DNA of 6,671 bases from Chitinophagaceae bacterium (lineage in GTDB: Bacteria; Bacteroidota; Bacteroidia; Chitinophagales; Chitinophagaceae): NCBI GenBank assembly GCA_947378615.1, contig CANCKV010000184.1, forward strand, positions 1-6,671, written 5' to 3'. A program made the translations under genes and the position numbers. The notes under the pieces were generated by a model. The model worked only from the letters and a program-made list of their open reading frames with translations. It had not been told where the DNA came from and ran no database searches. This document shows positions 1 through 5,706 of this stretch, in pieces (positions within the stretch are counted from its first letter, which is position 1; each line of letters opens with the position of its first letter).

Positions 1-464
1 TAGCTAGCTATACTGTTCAACATTCTGTTGATGGTGCAAGTTTCTCTAGCATCGCTACTGTGGCTGCAAATAGTAGTGCATCTTATAGTGTAATTGATTC
101 TAAAGCTGTTGCCGGTACTAATTACTATCGTATCAAGGTTTCTTGCAATGATGGTACTGTAAGCTATAGCAACGTTGTTGAACTAACAACGAACAACTCA
201 CCACTAACTACTATTGCTGCTTATCCAAATCCATTGGTTGGTGCTAAGCTTAATGTTGCTTTGAACCATTTGGATGCAGGCAAATACAGTATTGCTGTTT
301 ACAATGTTTTAGGTGCAAAGGTTGTTGAGAAATCAATGATTCATAGTGGTGGAAATGCAGTAGAACAATTATCTATTAACAGTCATTTGGCTGCGGGAGT
401 TTATACAGTTCGTGTTAGCAATTCAAACGGTGTTTCTTATCAATCTCAAATTGAAGTAAAATAA
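1..464 (+). CDS. T9SS type A sorting domain protein, C-terminal fragment (5' end outside window)
   Basis: The reading frame is open to the left edge (first full codon at position 3), so the GTG at 60 is an internal valine and not a start. The visible residues begin SYTVQHSVDGASFSSIAT and run through NYYRIKVSCNDGTVSYSN. This is the fibronectin-III-like module, with the S-x-DG and NYYR hallmarks, that precedes the sorting signal in many Bacteroidota secreted proteins. The sorting domain follows: YPNP at about 222-233, a beta-rich stretch (YSIAVYNVLGAKVVE), and the closing AGVYTVRVSN...IEVK. In this family the C-terminal domain directs export through the outer-membrane T9SS, followed by cleavage and surface attachment or release. 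The catalytic or adhesive part lies outside the window, so the specific function cannot be told. A terminator hairpin follows the stop directly. The minus-strand protein at the right edge has the same two-module ending. Confidence 0.92.
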   Translation, partial: ASYTVQHSVDGASFSSIATVAANSSASYSVIDSKAVAGTNYYRIKVSCNDGTVSYSNVVELTTNNSPLTTIAAYPNPLVGAKLNVALNHLDAGKYSIAVYNVLGAKVVEKSMIHSGGNAVEQLSINSHLAAGVYTVRVSNSNGVSYQSQIEVK

Positions 465-470
465 ACAATT

Positions 471-520
471 AGTAAAGTGGGGGAGGGGTATTAAATCCTT
501 AACCTCACTTACTTTTATTT
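471..520 (+). terminator. Rho-independent terminator after the T9SS gene
   Basis: An imperfect inverted repeat starts 6 bases after the stop codon. The left arm AGTAAAGTGGGGGAGGGG (471-488) pairs with CCTTAACCTCACTTACT (497-513) across an 8-base loop, with one bulged A, some G-T pairs and two internal mismatches. The tail TTTATTT (514-520) follows. The stem is imperfect, but its position and U-rich tail fit a terminator. Confidence 0.6.
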
Positions 521-542
521 ATAAAAATATTAAATAGAATAA

Positions 543-770
543 ATGAAAAAGATAATAAAAGCAAGCGCACAAGTAATAGGAATACTGCTGTTGATGGTAT
601 TTGTATCTAGCAAGCTACAGGCACAGCCGAATCCTGGCCCCGGTCAACAGAATAGTGGTATCGGTGTTACTAGCGATGGCCCTACCGTTCCTTTTGATGG
701 GGGAATGAGTTTGATGTTGGCAGCTTCTGGAATTGGATACGTTGCAAAGAAGATGAAAAAAGGCAACTAA
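543..770 (+). CDS. Small PID-CTERM-like sorting-signal protein
   Basis: This 75-residue protein has three parts. Residues 1-27 form a signal peptide: basic MKKIIK, a hydrophobic core (VIGILLLMVFV), and a probable signal peptidase I site after LQA27. A short Pro/Gly/Asn-rich stretch follows (QPNPGPGQQNSGIGVTSDGPTV). The C-terminus is P50-F-D-G-G54, a hydrophobic helix (about 55-68) and a basic tail KKMKK. This motif-helix-basic order matches the Bacteroidota PID-CTERM signal, usually PIDGG, which by analogy with PEP-CTERM is thought to be recognised in the inner membrane by an exosortase-like enzyme. Here Phe replaces Ile. No exosortase is in the window. The mature part is only about 20 residues, as is usual for these tiny proteins, and its role is unknown. 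The gene has its own upstream and downstream terminators, so it is probably transcribed alone. It could instead be a plain bitopic membrane protein. Confidence 0.8.
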   Translation: MKKIIKASAQVIGILLLMVFVSSKLQAQPNPGPGQQNSGIGVTSDGPTVPFDGGMSLMLAASGIGYVAKKMKKGN

Positions 771-795
771 GTATATTTTACATTGTCATCATTTT

Positions 796-837
796 AAAGA
801 GTGATTGGGCTATCTGCTCAATCACTCTTTTTGTTTT
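796..837 (+). terminator. Strong rho-independent terminator
   Basis: AAAGAGTGATTGGGC (796-810) pairs over 15 positions with GCTCAATCACTCTTT (816-830), with a single G-T wobble. The loop is TATCT, and TTGTTTT follows. It ends the small sorting-signal gene. This is the clearest terminator in the window. Confidence 0.9.
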
Positions 838-961
838 ATTTGATTTGCGAAAGGTTAGGATTCTATGAATACTATAGAAAATTATGGATCCTTTTGGAGT
901 TACCGATTAATTAGTCGTCATTTGATTGAATTGTTTTTATTAAATAATAAATGCTTGTATT

Positions 962-1426
962 ATGGCTTCAAATATTCGTCCTGCCCCCATAGTTTTTACC
1001 TTAAATAATACCGGTGCGTATCATGAACGGAGTTGCCTGATTTTCCTGACATTTAAGATCCTTTTACTTTTAGAAGGTTCAAATGCCAAAAAATATATTG
1101 CAAACCTTGACCTTTTTAAAGAAAATGACGTGCTGTTATTACTTGAAAGATTAATAAACACAAGGAATAAGGAAGTTACTATGAATGAAAAGCATTTCAT
1201 TATCTACAATGCAGTATTCATCTACATTAAGAAGTTGTTGTTGAATCCTGCGTGTGAAGATGCAGTTTTGATTGCAAATGCACTTGTCAATCACCCCACT
1301 AAGAGTATTTATGATGTGAAGGATTTAGTACTCGTATTTATCTCAGTAGGAGAGCAGTTGTTTCAGACGAAATACAAAAACAGTCATACAATGACAATTG
1401 CATTTAATAAGATTTCCCAACAATAA
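962..1426 (+). CDS. Hypothetical protein, mainly helical, cytoplasmic
   Basis: I do not recognise this 154-residue protein. It has no signal peptide and no clear membrane helix. Residues about 24-70 are rich in Leu, Ile and Lys (FLTFKILLLLEG, VLLLLERLIN) and residues 75-140 look like amphipathic helices (FIIYNAVFIYIKKLLL, DVKDLVLVFISVGEQLF). This suggests an all-alpha fold. There are two cysteines (about 25 and 98) and no catalytic motif. The ATG at 962 is the only in-frame ATG after a stop at 941-943, and it is preceded by AT-rich DNA with no Shine-Dalgarno site, as is common in this phylum. The gene stands alone between the terminator at 837 and the DUF2452 gene 115 bases downstream, with which it could share a transcript because no terminator is visible between them. 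Lack of frame damage and a codon pattern like its neighbours support a real gene, but its function is unknown. Confidence 0.65.
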   Translation: MASNIRPAPIVFTLNNTGAYHERSCLIFLTFKILLLLEGSNAKKYIANLDLFKENDVLLLLERLINTRNKEVTMNEKHFIIYNAVFIYIKKLLLNPACEDAVLIANALVNHPTKSIYDVKDLVLVFISVGEQLFQTKYKNSHTMTIAFNKISQQ

Positions 1427-1541
1427 AAGCAATGGCAACTTTAGTAAATATTTTCTATATAATCCCTTTGTTAAACAACATTTAGGATAGTTAACTGTAA
1501 TTGTTGTAGCCTATATTCATTGGCTAATCTAAAAATAGAAA

Positions 1542-2333
1542 ATGGTTCAAGCATATAACTTTCTCGCATCTTGGCAATTATTCCCTGAAAAATGCAATTA
1601 TGAATTGGGCATCATCCCAAAGAGTGGCAATTACAAAATAGAAAGTATCCTTAATGGAGAACAACTTAGCATAAGTAATAATTGGGTTTCTGTTACTAAT
1701 GATGCCTTTCATACTGAGTATAAATCAATTCCTGATAGTAATATTTACCCCTATCCCAATCAGGAATTTGCAGATAGTATTCAATCTACAATCATCAACA
1801 CAGGTGCATTTGTCATCAACTTCTTTAGAAACAATGAAAATAAATTAGAAGTATTACATGAAATATTGGCGAATGGTTTTCTTAAAGTCACACAGAAAGG
1901 ATTGAATGAACTTCATGAGCCTTATTCTAATGTGGAAGTTTACCATAAGCAAATGAGTGTGCTGCCTTATGCTTCAAGCTCATCAAGCGTAGCAATACGA
2001 CCTACTAATGAAGGGGTCATAAAACACAAGGCTCTTTCGGCAATGGAAGAACAGACGAATATGCAGCTCAATCAAATTAAACAACAGATAGAACTTTTAG
2101 CCAAACAAGCACAGGAGATACAAAAGAGAAAGGAGCTAAGTTTGATGATTTATGAAGCATCAATGAAGTTTAAGCCACAAATTGGACATACGTATCATTT
2201 ATATGAACAACGAGATGGACAATATCAGTTATCAATGATTGCTCCTACTGAGTGGGGAGGTAGTAGTCCTTTCAATCAATTCGTTGCATCTGTCAAACTA
2301 TTAGCAGACCATACTTGGATGGAAGAGAATTGA
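1542..2333 (+). CDS. DUF2452 domain protein with beta-rich N-terminal domain
   Basis: The protein has 263 residues. From about 153 to 260 it matches the DUF2452 pattern, the family that includes human C1orf50. It starts RPTNEGVIKHKALSAMEE and continues with a long helix (MQLNQIKQQIELLAKQAQEI, 174-193). Next come GHTYHLYE (about 215-222), SMIAPTEWG (231-239) and a final F-x-x-x-VKLLADHTW. The biochemical role of DUF2452 is not established. Residues 1-140 form a separate region rich in predicted beta strands (W11-QLFPEKCNYELG, GNYKIESI, NTGAFVINFF, GFLKVTQKG, VEVYHKQM), which recalls a small lipocalin-like barrel, but that is inference from pattern only. A Ser-rich linker (ASSSSSVAI, 144-152) joins the two. 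There is no signal peptide, so it is probably cytoplasmic. The ATG at 1542 follows AAAATAGAAA. No terminator is evident after the stop. Confidence 0.85.
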   Translation: MVQAYNFLASWQLFPEKCNYELGIIPKSGNYKIESILNGEQLSISNNWVSVTNDAFHTEYKSIPDSNIYPYPNQEFADSIQSTIINTGAFVINFFRNNENKLEVLHEILANGFLKVTQKGLNELHEPYSNVEVYHKQMSVLPYASSSSSVAIRPTNEGVIKHKALSAMEEQTNMQLNQIKQQIELLAKQAQEIQKRKELSLMIYEASMKFKPQIGHTYHLYEQRDGQYQLSMIAPTEWGGSSPFNQFVASVKLLADHTWMEEN

Positions 2334-2749
2334 TGAACGGAATAGTTGAGAATAATTAGCATACTTGATGCACGAAATATTGACGTTTGACCCTAACTAG
2401 TTCACGTCAAATGAAGGTGCCGATGCCGTAAGTCGCTGAGTTGTGGCATATCATGGTCTTAAACAGGCAGTGTTTTTTCTATTCGGATATTGGAAATCAT
2501 TTTTTATACAAAATAAACCCTTCTAATTCATTTTAAAGTATTACTTATTTTTACCGAATTCGCTTATTTCCAATAATATAATATTGCCAATCCAAATATT
2601 AACCGTCCTTTGTTGCCTTGTTAAAAATAAAGAATGGCTAGCCTAAAAATTTGCCCAAATATTGCTCAATCAACTTTCATAGGATATTATCTTCCTAAGT
2701 TATGGGTAAATAGTCATTCCAAGAGATTCTCAAAACACATACTGCCTCC
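2334..2749. other. Gene-poor AT-rich spacer upstream of the repeat array
   Basis: No open frame of useful length or recognisable product is seen on either strand. What can be supported is a 7-bp inverted repeat TTGACGT / ACGTCAA (2380-2386 and 2404-2410) without a T-tract, the dispersed 27-base repeat at 2442-2468, and an AT-rich stretch at about 2470-2640. The reverse complement of the repeat region reads as a short peptide-like fragment (LFKTMICHNSATYGIGTFI, then stop). This may be the decayed end of a gene or insertion element, but it is too short to name. Confidence 0.6.
2442..2468 (+). repeat. Dispersed direct repeat, copy 1
   Basis: TGTGGCATATCATGGTCTTA plus AACAGGC. It matches 25 of 27 bases with the copy at 4572-4598 in the same orientation; the differences are T/A at the thirteenth base and G/A at the twenty-fifth. 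AGTC also occurs at the same distance (11 bases) before both copies, but the bases between do not align well. The two copies flank the 42-bp array and the gene at 3163-4131. Confidence 0.85.
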
Positions 2750-3085
2750 AACAACCTTCAGGAGGGCTTTCCCAAAAACAGGAATCGGATAAAAAAGTCA
2801 ACTTTTGGTTTTCCAGAAAAAAAGAAGGATATGTCTGAACCTAGGTGTAGTATTCCGAAAAAAAAGAATACTATACCTGAACTCGGGTGTGGTATTCAGA
2901 AAAAAAGGAATAACATAAATGAACTCAGGCGTGGTATTCCGAAAAAAAAGAATAACATAATTGAAATAAAGTATCATGTTCCGAAAAAACGGAATGTGAT
3001 ACCTGAACTCAGACATGATGTTTCAAAAAAAAGGAAGGGTATGCCTGAACTCAGACATGGCATTCCAAAAAAAAGAAGACTTGTA
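2750..3085 (+). repeat. Tandem array of about eight 42-bp hairpin-forming units
   Basis: Unit starts are at 2750, 2792, 2834, 2876, 2918, 2960, 3002 and 3044. Every unit is exactly 42 bp with no indel in unit length. A typical unit reads CCTGAACTCAGG (itself near-palindromic), then GTGTGGTATTCC, then an A-rich run of about eight, then GAATAACATA. The segments on either side of the A-run are complementary. In unit 3 GGTGTAGTATTC (2844-2855) pairs over 12 bases with GAATACTATACC (2866-2877). In unit 6 GTATCATGTTCC (2971-2982) pairs over 12 bases with GGAATGTGATAC (2991-3002), including two G-T pairs. Units 4, 5 and 7 pair less completely. Units 1, 2 and 8 are the most degraded, as expected at array edges. 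On the plus strand the loops are A-rich. The arms vary between units in a compensatory way. The role is unknown. Confidence 0.95.
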
Positions 3086-3136
3086 AAAGGTTCAATAGTG
3101 GGGATACGATTAAAAGGACGCCCACAAATAACATAA
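2831..3136 (+). CDS. Doubtful ORF made of 14-residue basic repeats
   Basis: This 101-codon frame lies on the 42-bp array and translates each unit as a 14-residue repeat, for example PELGCGIQKKRNNI, NELRRGIPKKKNNI and PELRHGIPKKRRLV. After the repeats comes a short unrelated tail (KGSIVGIRLKGRPQIT). The product would be very rich in Lys and Arg, with no signal peptide or known domain. It stops 26 bases before the next gene. For coding: the unit length is 14 codons, the frame is never broken, and GAAGG precedes the ATG. Against: two further units lie in phase upstream of the only possible ATG, back to a TAG at 2711. The opposite strand is also open across the array, because the units are near-palindromes, and the base changes are better explained by stem pairing. 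I recognise no homologue and think non-coding DNA or RNA is at least as likely. Confidence 0.3.
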   Translation: MSEPRCSIPKKKNTIPELGCGIQKKRNNINELRRGIPKKKNNIIEIKYHVPKKRNVIPELRHDVSKKRKGMPELRHGIPKKRRLVKGSIVGIRLKGRPQIT

Positions 3137-3162
3137 TTGTATTAAATATTAAATTTTAAAAA

Positions 3163-4131
3163 ATGATTTCTCCAGAAAAAATGTTTGGAAATTTATTCGA
3201 CTCCAAAGAGATAACCGCACTTCGTTTGCTAATTTTTGGCAAAGATTTATTGGTCAATATGATTGCTGCAAATACCACTCATACTTATGACGTGCCTATT
3301 GCATTACTCACCCCTTTGCTTGCACAATTAGAAACCCAAGTAAGTAGCCTTGATAGTATTTTGAACCTTCGTAGCGGTCAAACAGATGAAGTGGATTTGG
3401 TTACTTTCAATTTCATCAAGAAGATGAGTGATATGAATGGTGTGATTGCAAATGCCTTAGGCGGAAAGTTGAGTATTGGTTATAAGGAATTTTATCCCTT
3501 GAACATGAAGGATTACGATGCTGCAAACCGCGCCACAATGCACACCCTGACATCGAGGGTAAGTGTTGCGGCAACAAAATATGCAACTGAACTTGGTGTG
3601 ATAATTACGCCTGATTTACAATCGTTTTTACCAAGCTACACTGCCGCACGCAGTTCCCAATCTACATCTACCGGCACCGTTAATACGAGTAGGGTTTACC
3701 GAACTGTAATTGAAACAAAAACTGAATTGGCATTGACAGAAATTGTACATTTTATTGCTGGAAAATTCCCAGGTGATGTGGTCATGTGTAGTAGCTTTTT
3801 CAAATTCAACCTGCTGTTTACGGTAGGTCATCATAAACATACCACTCATAGCGGCACCCTCGGATTTGAAGAGATTAAGGAAATTGCGAATCAACTTTTT
3901 ACCGACAATTGGAGTATCATCATCCGCAACAAGGGTACAAATGCAGCCGTTGAAGTTTGGCTTGGTGCAACTGCCTTAGAAACAACTTCAGTAAAACTTG
4001 TTACTGTTCAACCGGGTAATGCCGTATCGCTGAAACCTTCTGATTTGGGTGATTTAAAAAATTCATTTCTCTTAATAAAGAATCTGAGCTTAGTAAACTC
4101 GGCAGATTACGAGATTGTAATCATCGGATAA
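3163..4131 (+). CDS. Two-part protein of unknown family, downstream of hairpin array
   Basis: I do not recognise this 322-residue protein. It has no signal peptide or membrane helix. Residues 12-160 look like a helical bundle (EITALRLLIFGKDLLVNMI, LLTPLLAQLETQVSSLDSIL, TFNFIKKMSDMNGVIANAL, ATMHTLTSRVSVAATKYATEL). A Ser/Thr-rich linker follows (AARSSQSTSTGTVNTSR, 161-177). The C-terminal part has a helix (185-200), a hydrophobic stretch (VVMCSSFFKFNLLFTVG) and a His-rich turn HHKHTTH (223-229). Its last 75 residues are strand-rich and end NSADYEIVIIG, like a small beta sandwich. The His cluster could bind metal, but that is speculation. The ATG at 3163 follows an A-rich leader (TTAAATTTTAAAAA). 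The gene starts 78 bases after the 42-bp array and has its own terminator, so array and gene may be one unit. The same pair is enclosed by the 27-base direct repeats. Confidence 0.87.
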   Translation: MISPEKMFGNLFDSKEITALRLLIFGKDLLVNMIAANTTHTYDVPIALLTPLLAQLETQVSSLDSILNLRSGQTDEVDLVTFNFIKKMSDMNGVIANALGGKLSIGYKEFYPLNMKDYDAANRATMHTLTSRVSVAATKYATELGVIITPDLQSFLPSYTAARSSQSTSTGTVNTSRVYRTVIETKTELALTEIVHFIAGKFPGDVVMCSSFFKFNLLFTVGHHKHTTHSGTLGFEEIKEIANQLFTDNWSIIIRNKGTNAAVEVWLGATALETTSVKLVTVQPGNAVSLKPSDLGDLKNSFLLIKNLSLVNSADYEIVIIG

Positions 4132-4169
4132 TGTAAAGAGGGTTTAAGCGATTTACAATTACAAAACAC

Positions 4170-4234
4170 CAATAAAAATGCCATAAGGACTCATTACAAT
4201 GGATAGTGGGTTACTTGTGGCATTATTGTTTTTT
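4170..4234 (+). terminator. Long hairpin terminator after the unknown gene
   Basis: AATGCCATAAG (4177-4187) pairs with CTTGTGGCATT (4214-4224). After a small internal loop, ACTCATTA (4189-4196) pairs with TAGTGGGT (4204-4211) through several G-T pairs. The apical loop is CAATGGA. Outside the main stem, CAATAA can pair with ATTG. T6 follows at 4229-4234. It lies 38 bases after the stop codon of the preceding gene. Confidence 0.85.
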
Positions 4235-4295
4235 AAATTTCAGAATACACTTATTTTTTACCCAAAATAGAGTAAAATAAACGTGGAAAGTGCGG

Positions 4296-4476
4296 TAGGT
4301 ACGAAATGTTAGTAGGAAACATAAAAATGAAGATTGACTAAAGTACCGTATTGAACGACAAATATGTAGTAACCGATGAAAGTAATTCTAATTTATTGAT
4401 TAAAACTTTAAGTATGTCTTATCTATGGCACTTTGCTACTTTCAATTAAAAGATTACTACCAATATTTCGTACCTA
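4296..4476. repeat. 12-bp inverted repeat pair spanning 181 bp
   Basis: TAGGTACGAAAT (4296-4307) is repeated exactly in inverted orientation as ATTTCGTACCTA (4465-4476). The 157 bases between contain no gene. Similarity decays quickly beyond the 12 bases, and no convincing target-site duplication is seen outside. It could be the ends of a small non-autonomous element, a recombination site or chance. A shorter relative, ACGAAATATTG, occurs near 2373. Confidence 0.5.
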
Positions 4477-4571
4477 ACAGTTCTTTAAACACTTGATTCT
4501 TATTTATACTTACTACCTAATACCCCTTTCAGTTCATCAAATAAACATTTCACCTCGGATAGTCTGAGGCA

Positions 4572-4598
4572 TGTGGCATATCAAGGTCTTAAACAAGC
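4572..4598 (+). repeat. Dispersed direct repeat, copy 2
   Basis: TGTGGCATATCAAGGTCTTA plus AACAAGC, the same orientation as copy 1 at 2442-2468, with 25 of 27 identical bases. It lies after the terminator of the unknown gene and about 215 bases before the nuclease gene. A T-rich stretch follows both copies. Confidence 0.85.
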
Positions 4599-4812
4599 CG
4601 CTCTTTTGTCAAATAAAATTTTTATAATTTTTGTTGTTACTGTAGCGAAGTTAGAAGTGAACCACTTGCGACAGCAGAGCAAAGATTAAGCAATTGACAT
4701 TTATAGAAGGTAAACTCTTGTAAAACCAGTTCCAAAATATTCTTTCGTTGGCAGAAATGCTAAATTCACTCTTAAAAGCTAAAACTCGAACAATTCCTGT
4801 TAGATTTGCACC

Positions 4813-5706
4813 ATGAAATTTGTAGATATTACTAATGACATAGCATTTAGAAAAATATTTGGGAATGAGAGCAAGAAAAAGTCTTTGATTTCATTCTTGA
4901 ACGCAGTTATTGACTTTCCCAAGAATGAGCAAATAGTTGATGTTGAAATAACTAACCCTTATCAATTAGGCAAACTTAGTGACGGTAAATCTACAATTGT
5001 CGATGTGAAAGCAAAGGACAAAATAGGAAATGTGTTTATTGTAGAAATGCAAATTGCCGAATTTGACTTTTTTCATAAACGGATTCTGTACTACACATCT
5101 CAAAGCTATACATCACAAATAGACAAAGGAGTTAAATACAATAATTTGAAACCTGTATATTTCATTGGAATACTTGAGTTTAAAATTGGACAGAACCCAA
5201 ACTATTTCAGCAGACATAAAGTATTGGACATCGAAACAAAAGAACAGGTAATAGAAGATGTAGAATTTAACTTTATTGAACTTCCAAAATTTAACAAGTC
5301 AATTGAGCAATTGGAAAGCAGTATAGACCAATGGACATATTTTATCAAAAATGCTGAAAATCTGACATTGATTCCAGAAAGTGTAAAAGATGAGGGATTG
5401 AAAGAAGCTTACTCGGAAGCAGACAAGCATAATTGGACAAAACGAGAATTAGAAGACTATGAAAGGGCATCAATAAAGGAACGTGATGAAATAGGAAGGA
5501 TTGAATTTGCAGAGAGGAAAGCAAAATTAAAAGGACAAATGGAAGGGATGATTGAAGGGAAAATTGAAGGAAAAATTGAAGGAAAAATTGAAGGAAAAAA
5601 AGAAGGAAAAATTGAAGTCGCAAAATCGTTGAAACAAAACAGCGTCTCACTAGATATAATTGCTTTGACGACAGGATTAACTATCGAAGAAATTGAAAGC
5701 CTATAA
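4813..5706 (+). CDS. Rpn-like PD-(D/E)XK nuclease (PDDEXK_2 / recombination-promoting nuclease family)
   Basis: The protein has 297 residues, which is usual for the family. The N-terminus FVDITNDIAFRKIFGNE is the family signature (D...FRKIFG). The nuclease core follows: IVDVKAKD with D64, then VFIVEMQ with E78 and Q80, where Q stands in the position of the classical Lys, as is common in this family. After it come FHKRILYYTSQSY and a conserved segment ending NFIELPKF (about 153-160). Residues 160-235 are helical. At 244-267 six EG(K/M)I tetrapeptides are repeated, and the tail SLDIIALTTGLTIEEIESL is the typical small helical end. Characterised Rpn proteins cut DNA and promote RecA-independent recombination, and some act in phage defence. 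Here this is family knowledge, not shown. The gene stands alone, with a 678-bp gene-free region before it and a convergent gene after it. An internal ATG with AAGGA upstream (5539) could start a short C-terminal product. Confidence 0.92.
   Translation: MKFVDITNDIAFRKIFGNESKKKSLISFLNAVIDFPKNEQIVDVEITNPYQLGKLSDGKSTIVDVKAKDKIGNVFIVEMQIAEFDFFHKRILYYTSQSYTSQIDKGVKYNNLKPVYFIGILEFKIGQNPNYFSRHKVLDIETKEQVIEDVEFNFIELPKFNKSIEQLESSIDQWTYFIKNAENLTLIPESVKDEGLKEAYSEADKHNWTKRELEDYERASIKERDEIGRIEFAERKAKLKGQMEGMIEGKIEGKIEGKIEGKKEGKIEVAKSLKQNSVSLDIIALTTGLTIEEIESL
5542..5613 (+). repeat. 12-bp in-frame tandem repeat inside the nuclease gene
   Basis: Six units of 12 bp with consensus GAAGGAAAAATT encode EGKI (variants EGMI and EGKK). 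As the unit is a multiple of three, gain or loss of units by slippage would change tail length without a frameshift. Such tetrapeptide tails of varying length are common in this nuclease family. Confidence 0.92.

Larger units (their letters stand above)
4235..4812. other. Gene-poor spacer between the unknown gene and the nuclease gene
   Basis: No gene is supported on either strand. The region carries a 12-bp inverted repeat at 4296-4307 and 4465-4476, the second 27-base repeat at 4572-4598, and a small hairpin AAGTG-AAC-CACTT near 4652-4664. The 8-mer TAGATTTG at 4801-4808 fits the Bacteroidota -7 consensus TAnnTTTG. However, it lies only 4 bases before the nuclease start codon and has no matching TTG box at the usual distance, so I do not call it a promoter. 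Confidence 0.6.

Noticed and set aside
1460..1510. ACAACA / TGTTGT hairpin after the hypothetical gene as a terminator
   Set aside because: The stem is about 6 AT-rich pairs with a long loop and no T-tract.
2481..2574. Pairs ATTCGG/CCGAAT and ATTGGAAAT/ATTTCCAAT as a large stem-loop
   Set aside because: The two complementary pairs occur in an order that cannot nest into one hairpin, and the arms are short in AT-rich DNA.
2750..3085. CRISPR array
   Set aside because: There are no unique spacers between conserved repeats: the units abut directly and diverge throughout, and no cas gene is present.
3628..3894. 88-codon minus-strand frame inside the unknown gene
   Set aside because: It lies wholly within the well-supported gene at 3163-4131, has low-complexity composition and no domain; it is an antisense shadow.
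4801..4808. TAGATTTG as a Bacteroidota -7 promoter element for the nuclease gene
   Set aside because: It matches TAnnTTTG but would require an essentially leaderless transcript, and no -33 TTG box is at the expected distance.
5345..5650. 101-codon minus-strand frame rich in Phe, Leu and Ser
   Set aside because: It is the antisense image of the nuclease gene; its FFLQFFLQ repeats mirror the EGKI repeat.
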